Shown: one piece after another, positions 25,198 to 36,988 of the stretch
Layout: every line of letters begins with the position of its first letter
Numbering within the stretch: position 1 is the first letter of the stretch
Assembly (NCBI GenBank): GCA_023231475.1
Contig: JALJEE010002326.1
Coordinates: forward strand, 1-64,000
Origin: Seison nebaliae
Lineage: Eukaryota; Rotifera; Pararotatoria; Seisonacea; Seisonidae
Length of the DNA stretch: 64,000 bases
Direction of reading: 5' to 3'
The notes under the pieces: generated by a model
What the model was told of the DNA's origin: nothing
Seen by the model: the letters and a program-made list of their open reading frames with translations, nothing else
Database searches by the model: none
Made by a program: the position numbers and the translations under genes

Positions 25198-28100
25198 ATG
25201 GTAGACTTTACAAGGATACATCATAGCATTATATGTACTATTATTTTCCTCATCTTGACATGCAAGTCGATCGATGGTTTGATTTGAGATTTTTAAGTTT
25301 TACGACTACATATCAACTTAGCAACTTTGCAGATAAACAAGTTAATGAAATGTTCGACCGATACAAAATTCTCCACGATCGATTGTGGACCTAATAAAGT
25401 GATGATGGTAAAGGAATGGTTCTATGGCGTCTCTGCAACGAATACGTGTAAACATGAGTATTCTTTCTTTTTTCTTGAACTGATTCCTAATTGTGTTCGA
25501 TAGTGCTGGTGATTGTGTGGAGAAATTAGATGAAATGACAATTCGACTATATAGTCGATCCCAAACGAGATTTGTCTTTCCCAAATATTCACCATTATCG
25601 ACATGTCAACATAAGAAATCAACTTATCTGGTGATTGAGTATTATTGTGTCCCAAGTTACCGTTTTTAAATGATGAATAATGATTTCTAATTTTAATATG
25701 ATTGAAGCAATTAATGACAATACGAATGATATTTGTGACACATCTACTAACCAACTGCAATTCAGTTCGGGAATAATCAGCACACATAATGGGAGAGATA
25801 AGAAAAATTGCTTTAAAAATCTTTTAGCTACCGATTATCATTTATATCAAATTTTCATTATTAAAATGACATTAGATTGCAAAAATGGTAATATGACGGT
25901 GCTCTCAGGAAACAATGGGAAAGTGGAAATCTGTGGACGTCATACTTATGTTCCGTTAATAATCGAGGATTTCTGTTCCAGTAGTATTGCAATCAAATTG
26001 ATATCGAGTAAGATTGATGCATTCTCAATTTATTATCAACAAATAATTCGAGAGCCACTTTCATTAAAATGTTCATTTAAACCATTAAGTCCTGGCGATG
26101 TTACAACACCAATAACAGACACACCGACAATGATAACAACTACATTATCTGGTGGTATAACCCCTACAACAACTTTAAAAAAGACTACATTACCTATGGA
26201 ATTATATCAAATTCAACATACTGCCTCACCTGTAAAATCGGCACATTTATGTGTAAAAGAAAGAGAAGTGGTTCGAACACCGGCAGGTTTCCATTTGATT
26301 GTCATCAAAAGTTACAAAGGAATATCAATGAACCAAATTTGTACGAAACCCACGTTGGAGTATTTCATAAATTTAATACAATTTTAAAAATTCTTCAAAA
26401 TTGTTCAGTTCGAAAGATTGTAAAGAAAGTGTTTCCCCTCCATTTTGTTACGGTCAGACATGCACGTTCCATCTATACATGGCAACCAAATTATTAACAT
26501 GTAACAACCATAAGGCTGATTATTTCCATGTTGATTATCAATTTGTTCCAGGTACCTATGTCTTTCAGCATTTACAATTGATTAATCTTCTCGTTCATTC
26601 AGATGATTTTCATGATGCCGATGACGTTTGTGCAGGACAAAGCATCACAGTAAACAAAGCGTTTGTTGAAAGTACTGCTGATACTGAGACTTGTAGTCGA
26701 GTTTACCATTCGACTAGTCCTAGTAAAATATGGAGAGTGTTCGTTTTGAAAGCACAATATTCAACACCACCACCTGGACCTGATAAGTTTCGGCAACTTT
26801 TCATCTTAACCATCAATTATAATAACTAATCAATTATAGTAAACAACAATGTTTGAAGAATAGTGTATTGACGGTGAGTGATGGTACGTTTAGTGCTGAA
26901 GTATGTGGATATCGAGACAATTCTTATCTTTTCGAAAGTTGTTCAGAAAAACTGATTATCAGTTCAGTCGGTTCTCAAGCTCTCCATCTGTATATTGAGG
27001 CAAGTGAATGGCCAGGACAACATTCATGTAACAATGTCATTACTAAGCCGACTCCTTTCACTACTTTATCACCATACACTGGACCTACCACCACCATAAC
27101 TCCGCCACCGATAAAAAACGGTTTTCATTTCCTTTGTTCTCTAGTTTCATTTCTTCTCATAAAGTTATTTCGGATGTCATAAATTTAAATAGCTGCACCG
27201 GACATCGTTTAAATCTGATGTGTAATCAAGGAACATCGATATTAATCGATTCATCAACCAGTGGAGTTCACAGTAATCCAAAAGATTGTATCTATCGGTT
27301 CATTGTTTTTAATTAATAAAAATTAATTTATTTCTCAGTGTCACGGATTGTTATCATGATGAGACACATTTAGCTAGAGAAACTTGTGCCGGATATCGAA
27401 CATGTCAATTATATGTTGACGAACATGTTTTAGCACAATGTCAATTGAAATCTTCGACTTATCAAAATGTCAAATATCGATGTGTTCCAAGTACGTCCCA
27501 AAATTATTAATTTAATAAAAATAATTTTTCTTCCAGATCAAACCGATAAAGTAAATAAGAAAGACATTTGTTCATCAGACAGTAAAACAATCGTATTAAA
27601 TGAAGATAATCCTTCAATCGTTCTCACTGGATCGTCGTCAACTAATAACATTTATTGTTCTCAATTAATAACGGCACCGAATAATTACGTAATTGATCTT
27701 TATTATTTATCAATGTCGACATATCCTGGAAAGCTGACTAAGTTAAAATTAGAAATTTAAAATCAATATGTAATTAACTTTATTTCCAATAAAGATGTTC
27801 CGTCGACGAATTATACGTCACTGATGGAAAAATTGAAAGAAAAGTATGTGGATACTCCAAAACGAAAAGCTTCCTAACCAGTTGTGGTACTAAATTATTA
27901 GTCCGTCATAAATTCGCCGCTAAATACACACTACACAAAGGTATTCGATTATATGCGGAAAGTTCAGAAATTTTGAAGATTATTTTCTAATTTCCAATTA
28001 TAAATTGTTTTAGTTACTCGTGCATCGATATCAGCATGTTCGGAAGCAAATAATTTAGTTCCTGATATGACAACTACCAAACGACCGTTTACATTCAAGC

Positions 28101-31100
28101 CTGTTATCGTTCCCTATGATAAGAAATTATCACCGATTCAAACCAAATCGGTTTGTGTAGGCGATTTCAGCTTTTTAAGATCGCCATCATCGAACTACGT
28201 GATTGTAATAAGAGATTCATCTGTTGGTTATACGAAAGAGAAACGTTGTGTTTCAAAAGATGGTGACTGTTCGAAACCTTCGTCGAAAGTGGATGGAATC
28301 TGTGGTGGAAAACGTTTATGTTTACCTGGATTAATTCATGAACAAATATCACTTTGTAGCCAAATTGCAACATATGTCCAATATACTTATCAATTCTTGC
28401 CAAGTTATAGTGTTTTTCTTAAATTTTTTTCAATATATTTTAATTAGTTCACTCATCAATAATCGGTGAAAATATTTGTCAAACTTCTTATTTATTCGGG
28501 GAGAGTGGATATATTCAATCACCAAACTATCCCACTTATCCAAATACGAAGCAGAATTGTGTTATCAAATTAACTGGCACTACAAGTAAATTGTATAACA
28601 TTTTTATCATTCAAATGGATTTACCAATTTCTCAAATCAAAACCTCAAAGTTTAATATCTTATTTCTCCAAATATTCCAATTATCAATATTTTTTATCTT
28701 CATTTTTTTTCTTAGTTGTACAAATTCGGATTATATCGAAGTTGATGACGGTTTACAATCGTTAAGGTATTGTAATGAAAGAATCAGTGGGAGTTTTGTT
28801 TTCGAATCTTGTACGAATGTTGTTGAAATAACATTGTCAAGTACAACAAGAACCGATGACGATCAAACGTACAAAGGAATGAGAATTTATTATGAATGTT
28901 TCTTTAATTTCAGTCCCTATTTGAATTTTCTTTTAAATTATCAGCCATCGTAAAACCGCTAAATTGGCAGTGTCAAATGAAGAAGACTTTACCCCCGATA
29001 ATTCAAACTACCACCGCCGCACCATCTTCTGTTAATGACATTAGTTAATTTTTTAAATTACTTACTGATAGATAACAATCGTTATGAAAAATAGAGTCAC
29101 AAAAGAAATTGATTTGTACAAATAACGAAATTCAGAAATTATCTTGCGATCAACCTGATACTTTTATTGCTTTTGAAGCTGCACAATTTGGTGTAAGTAT
29201 AACACATTCCTGTCAACAGAAGTTTAACTCTTTATCATTCTGCTTACTCTCTTGAACGAAAATATAGAAGTACAGATTGTTATTTTGAAGCGAGTTATGT
29301 GGAAAATACTTGTGGCGGGTTAAACAAATGTCAGTTTTATGCTAAGAAGAAATTTAGTAATTCATGTAACAATACTGCTGATTATTTGTATCTCAGATAT
29401 TTATGTGTTCCACGTTAGTAGCACTAGAACTTTTTTTTTTAAATCAAAGATTTAAATTACTTAAAAAAAACCCCAAGTAAAGTAAATATCGAAAATGAAA
29501 TTAGCGCCGATCTGTGCTAATTTAATAATTTCAATTTTTTATAATAGAAAGCTTTCAACAAAAAACTACTTTGTGTAGTGCACAAGAAACCATATTAAAT
29601 GGTGTTGGCACCATCGAATTAAATGGAGCGAACACTGGTTGTACACATAAATTTAAATCGAATAATCTCCAACAGAAAATTCAGATTATTTCTTATCGCA
29701 TCATCTTACCATATCCCAGTTTCTCTACGTTCAAGTTGGATTTTCTTTTAATTATTCAGTTCTGTAAACTTTGTGCTTTAGATGCAAAGCGAATACTGCG
29801 ATGAGTTTAACCGACGGTCTGGTGAAGGAAGAATATTGTGGACATGTTCGCGGAAAAATTTTGATGAACACTTGTGAAAATGAATTTTCAATTACAATTC
29901 CTCAACTTTCGGCAAATTACAAAATTAAACTCATTTATGTAAGTTAGTCTGATAAACTTTTATTTATATTTATGTTTAAATATTTTCCATTTTAACAATA
30001 AATCATTTCAGCATTTCAACGTTCTCCCACTGATACATGTAAGGTAAGTGGGCAAACTATTACTACATCTTCTCCAGGACAATTACCTGGATATGCGACG
30101 TTTAAGCGAGCATCGGATCTACTAATCAAAACTGTCTGTCGCACAAAATTCATTGACGTGGCATCTTGTCCAACCAATTATATGATCTCCGTTTTTTCAT
30201 CTGTTTATAGAAGAACAAACCAAAGTTTATTTTCTAATAACAGTTTCTTCTTATTTATAAATGTATTTAGTTTGTGGTAATGGTGGCGATGAATGTACTA
30301 GACCTACTGATGATGGAAATAAATATTGTACATCTCAAAGCTGTACATTGATGTTCGGTTCCTCTTCCTTAAATTTGATGGGATGCGCACAATCTCCAAA
30401 TGATCAGACACATGTTGTTGCAAATACAATGACTACAAAATATCATTGTGTACCACAACCATCAATTGGTGATATTCTTAGTAATGAATGTCAAGGGACG
30501 AAAGAAATATCCGTCTATAAAGGTTTGAAAATTCATAGAATTTTTCTTTTTTAACTTGAAAATTAATTTGATATATTTCTTAAGGTTTCATCGTAAATAA
30601 ACAAGATGCTTCTTGTACAATAAAAATTAAGAATTCCTTACAAAAAAGTATTCACATATGGCTATTAAGTAGTAGTTTACCTGATGCTGATACTACTGGG
30701 TAGTTTCCATTTTCCTACTTCTCTCCGTATGATTTTTTAGAAAGTGTATCAAAGAACAAGTGAAGATTTCCCAGACTTCCGGTATCGATCAAGTACTATG
30801 TGGAGAAGTGACAAAACCAATTCTGATAGTCTCCACAAAAAGTCAATATGTTCAAGTTAATTTTGATAGTAGTATGGTCAATCGTGCGAGTGGAAGTAAT
30901 ACGTTCGAAATGTATTATGAAAGTTATAAAGAATATTTTCCTATTTTTCATTTTTTTTAATCATCAGTTAATGGAAATGGAGTTCTGACAACAACTACTG
31001 AAATATCTACAACTTCCACTTCCACAACCACCACTAAAAGAATAATTCTTGCAACAACAACCAAACCACAGTGGCATAAAAGTTAGTATAGTGTGTTATT

Positions 31101-31554
31101 TTCACGAAAGAATTTCTCGAACTTATTCTAATCAGAAAAGAAGAATATTGGAGGAATCGTTTTTCTTGTACTCTTCATTTTAGCTTTAGCTGGATTTGTT
31201 GCAATGGCATTATATCGAAAATTGTTTTACTTTATAATTTCGAACAAAAAATTCCTAAATTTATTTCGTAGTATACAAAATCAACAACCGATTCCACCAG
31301 TTATGGTCGATTATACTAATCGAGCTTGGATATTCACAAGATCCACCGTTAATTCTACTTATACGTTCGGTCGCGACAAATGGACTCAATATAGAAATAA
31401 TAAAACTGTTGCAAATATTAATAACAATAACGCAACACCACAACCAACAACAACAACTAATTCGAACGACAAACCCGTACCAGAAATGGATATTATGCGG
31501 AATGTAACATACTCAAAGAAAGATGATAAATCAGCTGATGATTATCCTTTTTAA
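25198..31554 (+). CDS. Type I membrane receptor with six alternating SUEL-lectin and CUB domains
   Basis: Twenty-six exons rebuilt by phase sum to 4,980 nt, 1,659 residues. A signal peptide (HSIICTIIFLILTCKS) starts the protein. Six SUEL (galactose-binding lectin) domains end about residues 122, 385, 635, 889, 1128 and 1380, five of them with Y.CVP and the second with YQFVP, for example KYRCVP and RYLCVP. Each is followed by a CUB domain, for example FGESGYIQSPNYPTYPN and CTNSDYIEVDDG. Thr/Pro-rich linkers separate some pairs. A Thr-rich stem, one membrane helix (GGIVFLVLFILALAGFVAMAL, about 1541-1560) and a 95-residue tail follow. SUEL domains bind sugars or other ligands outside cells; CUB domains mediate extracellular binding. 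Exon ends: 25276, 25457, 25655, 26353, 26551, 26786, 27120, 27297, 27490, 27741, 27961, 28403, 28649, 28897, 29043, about 29190, 29413, 29734, 29942, 30224, 30522, 30699, 30922, 31081, 31223, 31554. The donor near 29190 is uncertain by 6 nt. Confidence 0.85.
31224..31271 (+). other. Stop-free 48-nt intron just after the membrane helix
   Basis: This intron of the receptor gene has GT/AG ends, is a multiple of three and lacks stops. Removal joins the helix directly to the polar tail; retention adds 16 mostly hydrophobic and basic residues (LFYFIISNKK...). Both products keep the frame, so two cytoplasmic forms are possible. Length agrees with the other introns, which favours splicing as the default. 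Confidence 0.45.
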
Positions 31555-31699
31555 AGTTTCAAGGAGATTTTTCATAATTAAAATAATTTTTATTCATCCA
31601 AATTCAAATTCATTAATTATATCTCATTCAATTTTTTTAAAATAATTCATCTTTTCATAAGAAGGATGATTGGAAAGGAAAAGATAAAATTAAAAAAAA

Positions 31700-33514
31700 T
31701 CAACGACGATAATGTCTCGTTCGATGTTTCATCATAGGATTTGAACGACGAAACGTCGTCAACTGTTCACCGTTCTCTAATTGTATTATTGGAGGTAGAC
31801 ATTCCTGAATTTCGACTTCTTTCGTTTCATTATTAATTTTAAATTCATTCTCCCGATTTTTTTTCTCTTGTTTCTTCACCGCTTCCGTTATCTCTTCTTG
31901 TTTCTTATCGATCTGATAATTCTCTTCAATATTCTTCAACAATTGACGTCTTAATTTCTCCTTCTCTAATTTCACCATTAATTTTCCATCATCTTTCGTT
32001 GAAACATTTTTTGTTGGTGTTTCATCTATTTTCTCTTTTTCATTTTCCGAAGATGATGATGATAATGATGATAATGATGATACATTATTAATCTGATCTT
32101 GTCGACACATCATAATTGTCGTCGAAGTACATGACGATGAAAGATTGACATGTCCCGATTTTTGAATTCTTGAACATTTTATCGGAGAAACTGATTGACG
32201 TCGAATACGATTCTTAAAATTAAATAATTGTTCGATAGTTTTATTATCAGTAATTGATGTCTTTTTCGGTTGATCAAGGAAATTAATTCTACTAATAATT
32301 TTCTTCTCATTATCAGAAGTTTTTACTTCTATTCGTTTCTTTTTTCTTCTCCCTCGACAATTCTTCGATGAGGAACTATAAGAAGATGTCGATGATGATG
32401 TTCGATGTCGATGTTTAATCTCAATTCTCGTTTTACCATAATTACGATGAGATGGTGGACTTCTTCTTGATCTTCTTCGTCTCATTCTTTCTCGACTCTC
32501 ACTTCTTCCACTATGGTTACTACTACTAGTTGAAATATATCTCTTATTTCTTCGACGATATTTTCTTCTGGAACTTCTTGACGATGCAGATGAAGAAGTT
32601 GAAGAGAATGAAGATGATCTAGTTCTTGATCGATTTTTATCATTCTGACGATTAATCTCATTCATTAACTCAATTTCTTCTCTACTTAAACCGTCCAGAT
32701 CATCGTTCTTTTTTGTTGACGAATTATCATCTAAAATATAATTCAATGGAGAATTACATACATTTCTCACATCATGTTTCGATCGAATACGACGTCGATG
32801 GCGGCGTCGTGTTTTTTGTTGGAACGATTGATCTTGTTGTTCATTCATTTCAACCAAACGTTCTTTCGCTTTTCTCTCCATTTCATTCTTTTGTTTGATT
32901 TCATGGCGAATATTGCGGAGATAATGACGTAAACGAATTCCATAATCATGACAAATGTCTTCCGATCGATATTCTTTCTTATATGCCAATTTCTCATCGT
33001 TCTTATATGACGTTTCTTCTACGTAATTGTCAAAATTATAATCGTCATTCAAATAATTTTCGTCAATCTCATGATTCGCCGGAAGAATCGGAGTATTCTC
33101 ATAAACGAATTCCACTTCATTTTGTTTCTCTTCTCTTTTCAATTTTTTCCTTCAAAATATTCTCAAATAAAATTCAAAATTTTAAATAATAAAGAAAACT
33201 TTTTATGATAAACAATCTTATCATTTTCATTATAATCGTTCAATCGATTAAGATATTCCTCTTCATCAACTTCAATTAAGTTTGAAAAAATTTAAATAAA
33301 AAAAATTATATGGAAATTTTAACCATTTCGTAATTCATTATGAATTATCGTCCGATATCTTTCATAATTACATTTACGATAATTCTCTTCATCCAAAACA
33401 TCATAATCTTTCACCGTTCCTTTCAATTCTCCACCTTCTGAAGTTATTTGTAAGAGTTCTGATCGTACATCAAATCGATCGATGAGAATCGTTTCATCCG
33501 CACACCATTTAGTT
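31700..33514 (-). CDS. SR-related splicing regulator of the CLASRP/SWAP family, 5' end incomplete
   Basis: Three minus-strand exons (33514-33324, 33269-33200, 33149-31700) join in frame, with introns of 54 and 50 nt. The first carries the DRY_EERY hallmark of Suppressor-of-white-apricot proteins: LIDRFDVRSELL followed by RKCNYERYRTIIHNEL, close to the IDRFDVRAHLD...CNYERYR of CLASRP. The long third exon is rich in Arg, Ser, Lys and Glu, with runs of SSS and RRR typical of RS domains. These proteins work in nuclear speckles and influence alternative splicing. The start is missing: the reading frame enters 33514 from an upstream exon. A weakly similar stretch (NRKDHSNSLKRKQEYLEKI) lies at about 34020-34095 and may be an earlier exon. 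SFSWAP is the alternative, but no SURP module is visible. Confidence 0.75.
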
Positions 33515-34462
33515 CTTTAATAAAGTGAAAGTAAAAAAATGTATAAATTTCAAAAATATTTTTCATAATGAGATATCGAAGAAAACGAGATATATGTTCA
33601 AAAAGAAACAAAATAAAATTAAGAAACGCAATTCATCATCATTTGATTGTTTTTTGTGGAAATATATTTTATTGAAATTGTGTTGAAGGAGACACATGTC
33701 TTATTCATTTCACGACGAGACACATGAGAAAAACAAGATCGTGTCATGTTGTTTAAATTTGCATGAAAATTTTAAGAATTAAAAAAATAACAATAAGCTT
33801 TCAGGCGGTTCACTTATCTTCATTGTAATGGGAATACTTTTGGAAATGATTTGAAGTGAATTAGATGACTGCCTTTGCTTTCTCTACGAGTCAATTAAAA
33901 TTCGATTAGTTTTTTTTTGTTTTTTTGAAGAATTGAAAAAAGAAAAGATTTATAAGAATTGTTCCAATAAATCATTTCATTTAAATTCCGTCGTATTATT
34001 AGTACAAAAAGAAAAAAACTGACAATTTTCTCCAAATATTCCTGTTTTCGTTTCAAACTATTTGAATGATCTTTTCTATTCTGCATCATTTCCACATCAA
34101 TAAAATGGTTTTATGACAATGATATCCAATTAATTCAATTCTTTACCGGATTAATAGAACTTCTTAATTAAAGAATTTAAAGCTTAAAATTTGAATCCGT
34201 TTCAATAATTTCAAACACTTTTTTCAGAGATTTAAACAGTTTAATTAGAATTTGAATATTTTCGCCGTTCCTCGCAAGACAAGAGTTGAAGCTAAAAATT
34301 TATATCTAACGAATGTTTAATGATTCATTGAAAATGGAAATTTTCGAAGGAGAAAACAGATCTCTCATTTGAACTAGTTTAAATTACTTCATTCCTGGAA
34401 AACGGTTTTTTTCAGTATTTTCAATATTTTTGTGTTTCTGATTCGCACGCAACATCTCCACA
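33515..34462. other. Probable 5' exons of the CLASRP-like gene and intergenic DNA
   Basis: A minus-strand stretch at about 34023-34095 encodes NRKDHSNSLKRKQEYLEKI and ends at a GT donor. It resembles the KKRAERRREYYEKI region of CLASRP in composition and place. The exon that should join it to 33514 was not identified; RKQRQSSNSLQ-like sequence after an AG at about 33888 is a weak candidate. The rest is AT-rich with no clear feature. Confidence 0.35.
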
Positions 34463-34470
34463 TATAAATA
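34463..34470 (+). promoter_or_regulatory. TATA box
   Basis: TATAAATA lies 98 bp upstream of the ATG at 34561. The same spacing separates TATATAAA at 35270 from the ATG of the next gene at 35368. Assigned from sequence and position only. Confidence 0.45.
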
Positions 34471-34560
34471 TTGAAGATTGACTTCATAACTTCTCTCACT
34501 TTCTTTAGGTCATTTGAAAAGATTTGGGAAAAAAATTATTTTTAAGGATTTCAATTTAAT

Positions 34561-35127
34561 ATGCCGATCAATTATACCGTATGTCCATATGTTCCAAGTC
34601 TAGACTCCAAACTACTCCACAAATGTCCTAGCAACTGTCCCTATCTCCAAATCATTTTACTCAAACGTTCCATCGGCTCCAACACCAATCAATGGGAATC
34701 GTTGGTGAAGGGACTTCCATTTTTTAATTCAATCGCCCGATTATCAGCAAACGAACGGGAAATGGTCATAGGAAATTTAAATACGAATCCAGTACATCAA
34801 CATGAAGTAAATTATTGTCAGATATTGACACATCGATTTAAGATAGCAATTCTCATTCAATCCTATACGTCTCGTATTACTTCATTGGCCTTATGGAAAT
34901 TGGGATATAGAGATCCGGGAAAAACAATTTCGCTCTTGGTCAAATTTGCTGACGGTTCGGAAACGTCGGTCGATTTCAAAGTAATCGATTTCCCAGTAAC
35001 AAATTATTTAATTGAATTCAGTTTGAACAGCTTACCACAATCATTGCAAGACCAATATTCTCATCATAGACAAGTGCATAACAAGATGTTAGTCCACGAA
35101 GACAATCAATCATTATTTGATTCTTAA
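34561..35127 (+). CDS. Orphan protein, 188 residues, single exon
   Basis: Unrecognised. One uninterrupted frame starts at an ATG behind a TATA-like box and ends before a polyadenylation signal (AATAAA, 35228-35233). The protein has four cysteines near its N-terminus (CPYVPS...CPSNCPYLQ) and a region of alternating strands later (KTISLLVKFADGSETSVDFKVIDFP). No signal peptide or membrane segment is visible. The codon content and ordinary amino-acid composition support a real gene. It lies upstream of the CAP gene on the same strand, with 240 bp between. Confidence 0.65.
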   Translation: MPINYTVCPYVPSLDSKLLHKCPSNCPYLQIILLKRSIGSNTNQWESLVKGLPFFNSIARLSANEREMVIGNLNTNPVHQHEVNYCQILTHRFKIAILIQSYTSRITSLALWKLGYRDPGKTISLLVKFADGSETSVDFKVIDFPVTNYLIEFSLNSLPQSLQDQYSHHRQVHNKMLVHEDNQSLFDS

Positions 35128-35227
35128 TTAATTAATGGGCAAAACGTTCCATTCATCAAACTATATCGTTTTAGAATTGAGTGCATCTTTTTTATTACCT
35201 TTTGTAAAGACTCATTCCTTGTTAACA

Positions 35228-35233
35228 AATAAA
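35228..35233 (+). terminator. Polyadenylation signal
   Basis: AATAAA about 100 bp after the stop of the 188-residue orphan gene and before the TATA-like box of the CAP gene. It fits the 3' end of the orphan transcript. Confidence 0.5.
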
Positions 35234-35269
35234 GTTAATTATTCTTAATGTCAATGAATGACATCTATT

Positions 35270-35277
35270 TATATAAA
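35270..35277 (+). promoter_or_regulatory. TATA box of the CAP gene
   Basis: TATATAAA lies 98 bp before the CAP gene ATG, the same spacing seen for the upstream orphan gene. Supported by motif and position only. Confidence 0.45.
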
Positions 35278-35367
35278 CATCTGGAACATTTCCACGATTA
35301 ATGACCGTCATTATATTTCTTCCAATCCAACATTTTTCTTTCCAACTAATTTGCTTCGAAAGAAAAA

Positions 35368-36501
35368 ATGAATTACATTCCAAAGAAATTGAAAAATATC
35401 TCCCAAGTTTTCACCAGTCCAACTTTGACACCGATCGAAAAAGTCAAAAGAATTTCTATTTTTGGTTCGACAACAATCACTCTCATCACATCATTGTCAC
35501 TTGTCGGATATTATGGAGGAAGTTAGAAAGTTTGAGAAAAAATAATTTTAGAAATATTTCTTTAAAAATATATAGGAACAAATACAAAATCGATGTGTCG
35601 AAATGAAATTTTTGATAAATGGAAAGATTCCAGTTCGGCTTGTTCTCTTCCTTCAAAACATTTGGAAGGAACGTTGAATAATTCAAAAATTTCATTGAAA
35701 ATTCATAACGAATTTCGTCGTGAATCATCTCTGATTTTTATGTCGTTAATGGTCAGAAATTTCATTTATTCAGACGTTTCTTAAAATTGCTAATTAAAAG
35801 AAATGGGATAAATATTTAGCGACACTTGCAACAGGATTAAGTGAGAGTTGTTCCTTTAAACATGATTCTCATAAGAAACGATATGATCCTAGTTATTTTC
35901 CGATATTTTTTTATTTATTCCTCTATTATCTAAAATCAAGTTAATCCAAGACTCTTGCCTGGACAGAATATTGCTATTGCTCCAATTACGTCCAAGTGGA
36001 GAGATGTAATTGAATTATGGTTATTGGAAGAAAAGAATTTCCGATATGGAACTGGTCGAGTTCTTCAATCCAATTTTATCGAACATTATTCTCAAGTTTA
36101 ATAAGAAAATTAATTTGACAGTTTTTTTGTTAATTCTCTTTAGGTGATGACATCCAGTGCAGTAGTACTTGGTTGTAGTGTAAGTGTTTGTAAAGTGAAA
36201 GGTAAATTGAAAAAATTTTACGTTTGCAATTATCTCAATGGGTTTCTCATTTGTCATTTCATTTCCTTCATCTGAATTCTTCACAGATTAACTCTTGAAA
36301 CATCTAAACGACCTTTCTACTCGACAACGGGCAGAAATCGTTGTGGAAAGTGCAAACATTGTGTGAAGAATTTGTGTTGTTAGGGAATATTTTTTTTAAA
36401 ATTATCACTAATGTTTTTCAGATTGTAATTTAATGGAACTCAGATGTCCAATAGTCAACTATACAAATTGCGAATGTTCGAATAAGAAAACTTTCGAATA
36501 G
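35368..36501 (+). CDS. CAP/SCP-TAPS domain protein (venom allergen-like)
   Basis: Seven exons (35368-35521, 35576-35751, 35801-35891, 35941-36095, 36144-36241, 36287-36378, 36422-36501) join in frame to 281 residues; introns are 43-54 nt. The CAP fold is recognised by SLKIHNEFRRESS, MKWDKYLATLATGLSESCSF, LPGQNIAIAP, the histidine motif FIEHYSQVMTSS...LGCSVSVC and YVCNYLNG. The C-terminus is cysteine-rich (RCGKCKHCVKNLCYCN), as in venom allergen and ASP proteins. About 35 residues precede a hydrophobic stretch (STTITLITSLSLVGYY, residues 33-48). This is either a long signal peptide or a type II membrane anchor. CAP proteins are mostly secreted and act in binding or modulation; the target here is unknown. 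Confidence 0.87.
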
Positions 36502-36829
36502 ATAATCGAATGATATAATCGTTTCTAATCTATCACATATAATAAAATAATTTAAATATTAAAGAACTTTAAGAAAAGTTTTAATTGAAAATTTATAAAA
36601 GATATTATCATTGGGCTTTTTTTTATTTAAATGTTATAATAATATTCTAAAAAACTTAAGATTCTTGAAAAAGAATTAACAAGGTAATGCTTCTCTCAAA
36701 CGCGCTATAGAAATTCGTTCGATTGTCAGTCTAAACATGATCCCTAGAATATATCCCACTAATCTGAACGTATGTCTAATGAATTGTTGCTTGATTTGAA
36801 ACCGTTATCTCATTTCCAATTAACGTTCC

Positions 36830-36988
36830 TCATCGGTAAGGACAACTGCATGAACTGGTACATGTAGGACGGGCACATCGTACCACTACGTATCGCTTAA
36901 TCACTGGGCATGGACATGGGCATGGTGGTGGAGGTGAGCAGCATTGAGGAACGCATGATGAACAACGACAGCAATCTGAACAACCCAT
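36830..36988 (-). CDS. Very small cysteine-rich protein, 52 residues, 14 cysteines
   Basis: A single minus-strand frame from ATG to TGA encodes a peptide with 14 cysteines in 52 residues. It begins MGCSDCCRCSSC, then CC, a run of prolines alternating with cysteine (PPPPCPCPCP), a short basic/hydrophobic segment (VIKRYVVVR) and CxxxxCxxxCSC. It has no signal peptide. The segment is much more GC-rich than its surroundings, as expected of a constrained coding stretch. Composition resembles metallothioneins and cysteine/proline-rich sperm structural proteins such as Drosophila Mst proteins, but the spacing matches neither clearly. The frame may begin just after an intron (TTCTTTTAG upstream). Confidence 0.6.
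   Translation of the reverse strand: MGCSDCCRCSSCVPQCCSPPPPCPCPCPVIKRYVVVRCARPTCTSSCSCPYR

Noticed and set aside
29186-29276. Extra small exon in the receptor gene between 29220 and 29268
   Set aside because: Several donor/acceptor choices exist; none with an added exon kept the SUEL pattern better than the simple intron, so only the boundary uncertainty is reported.
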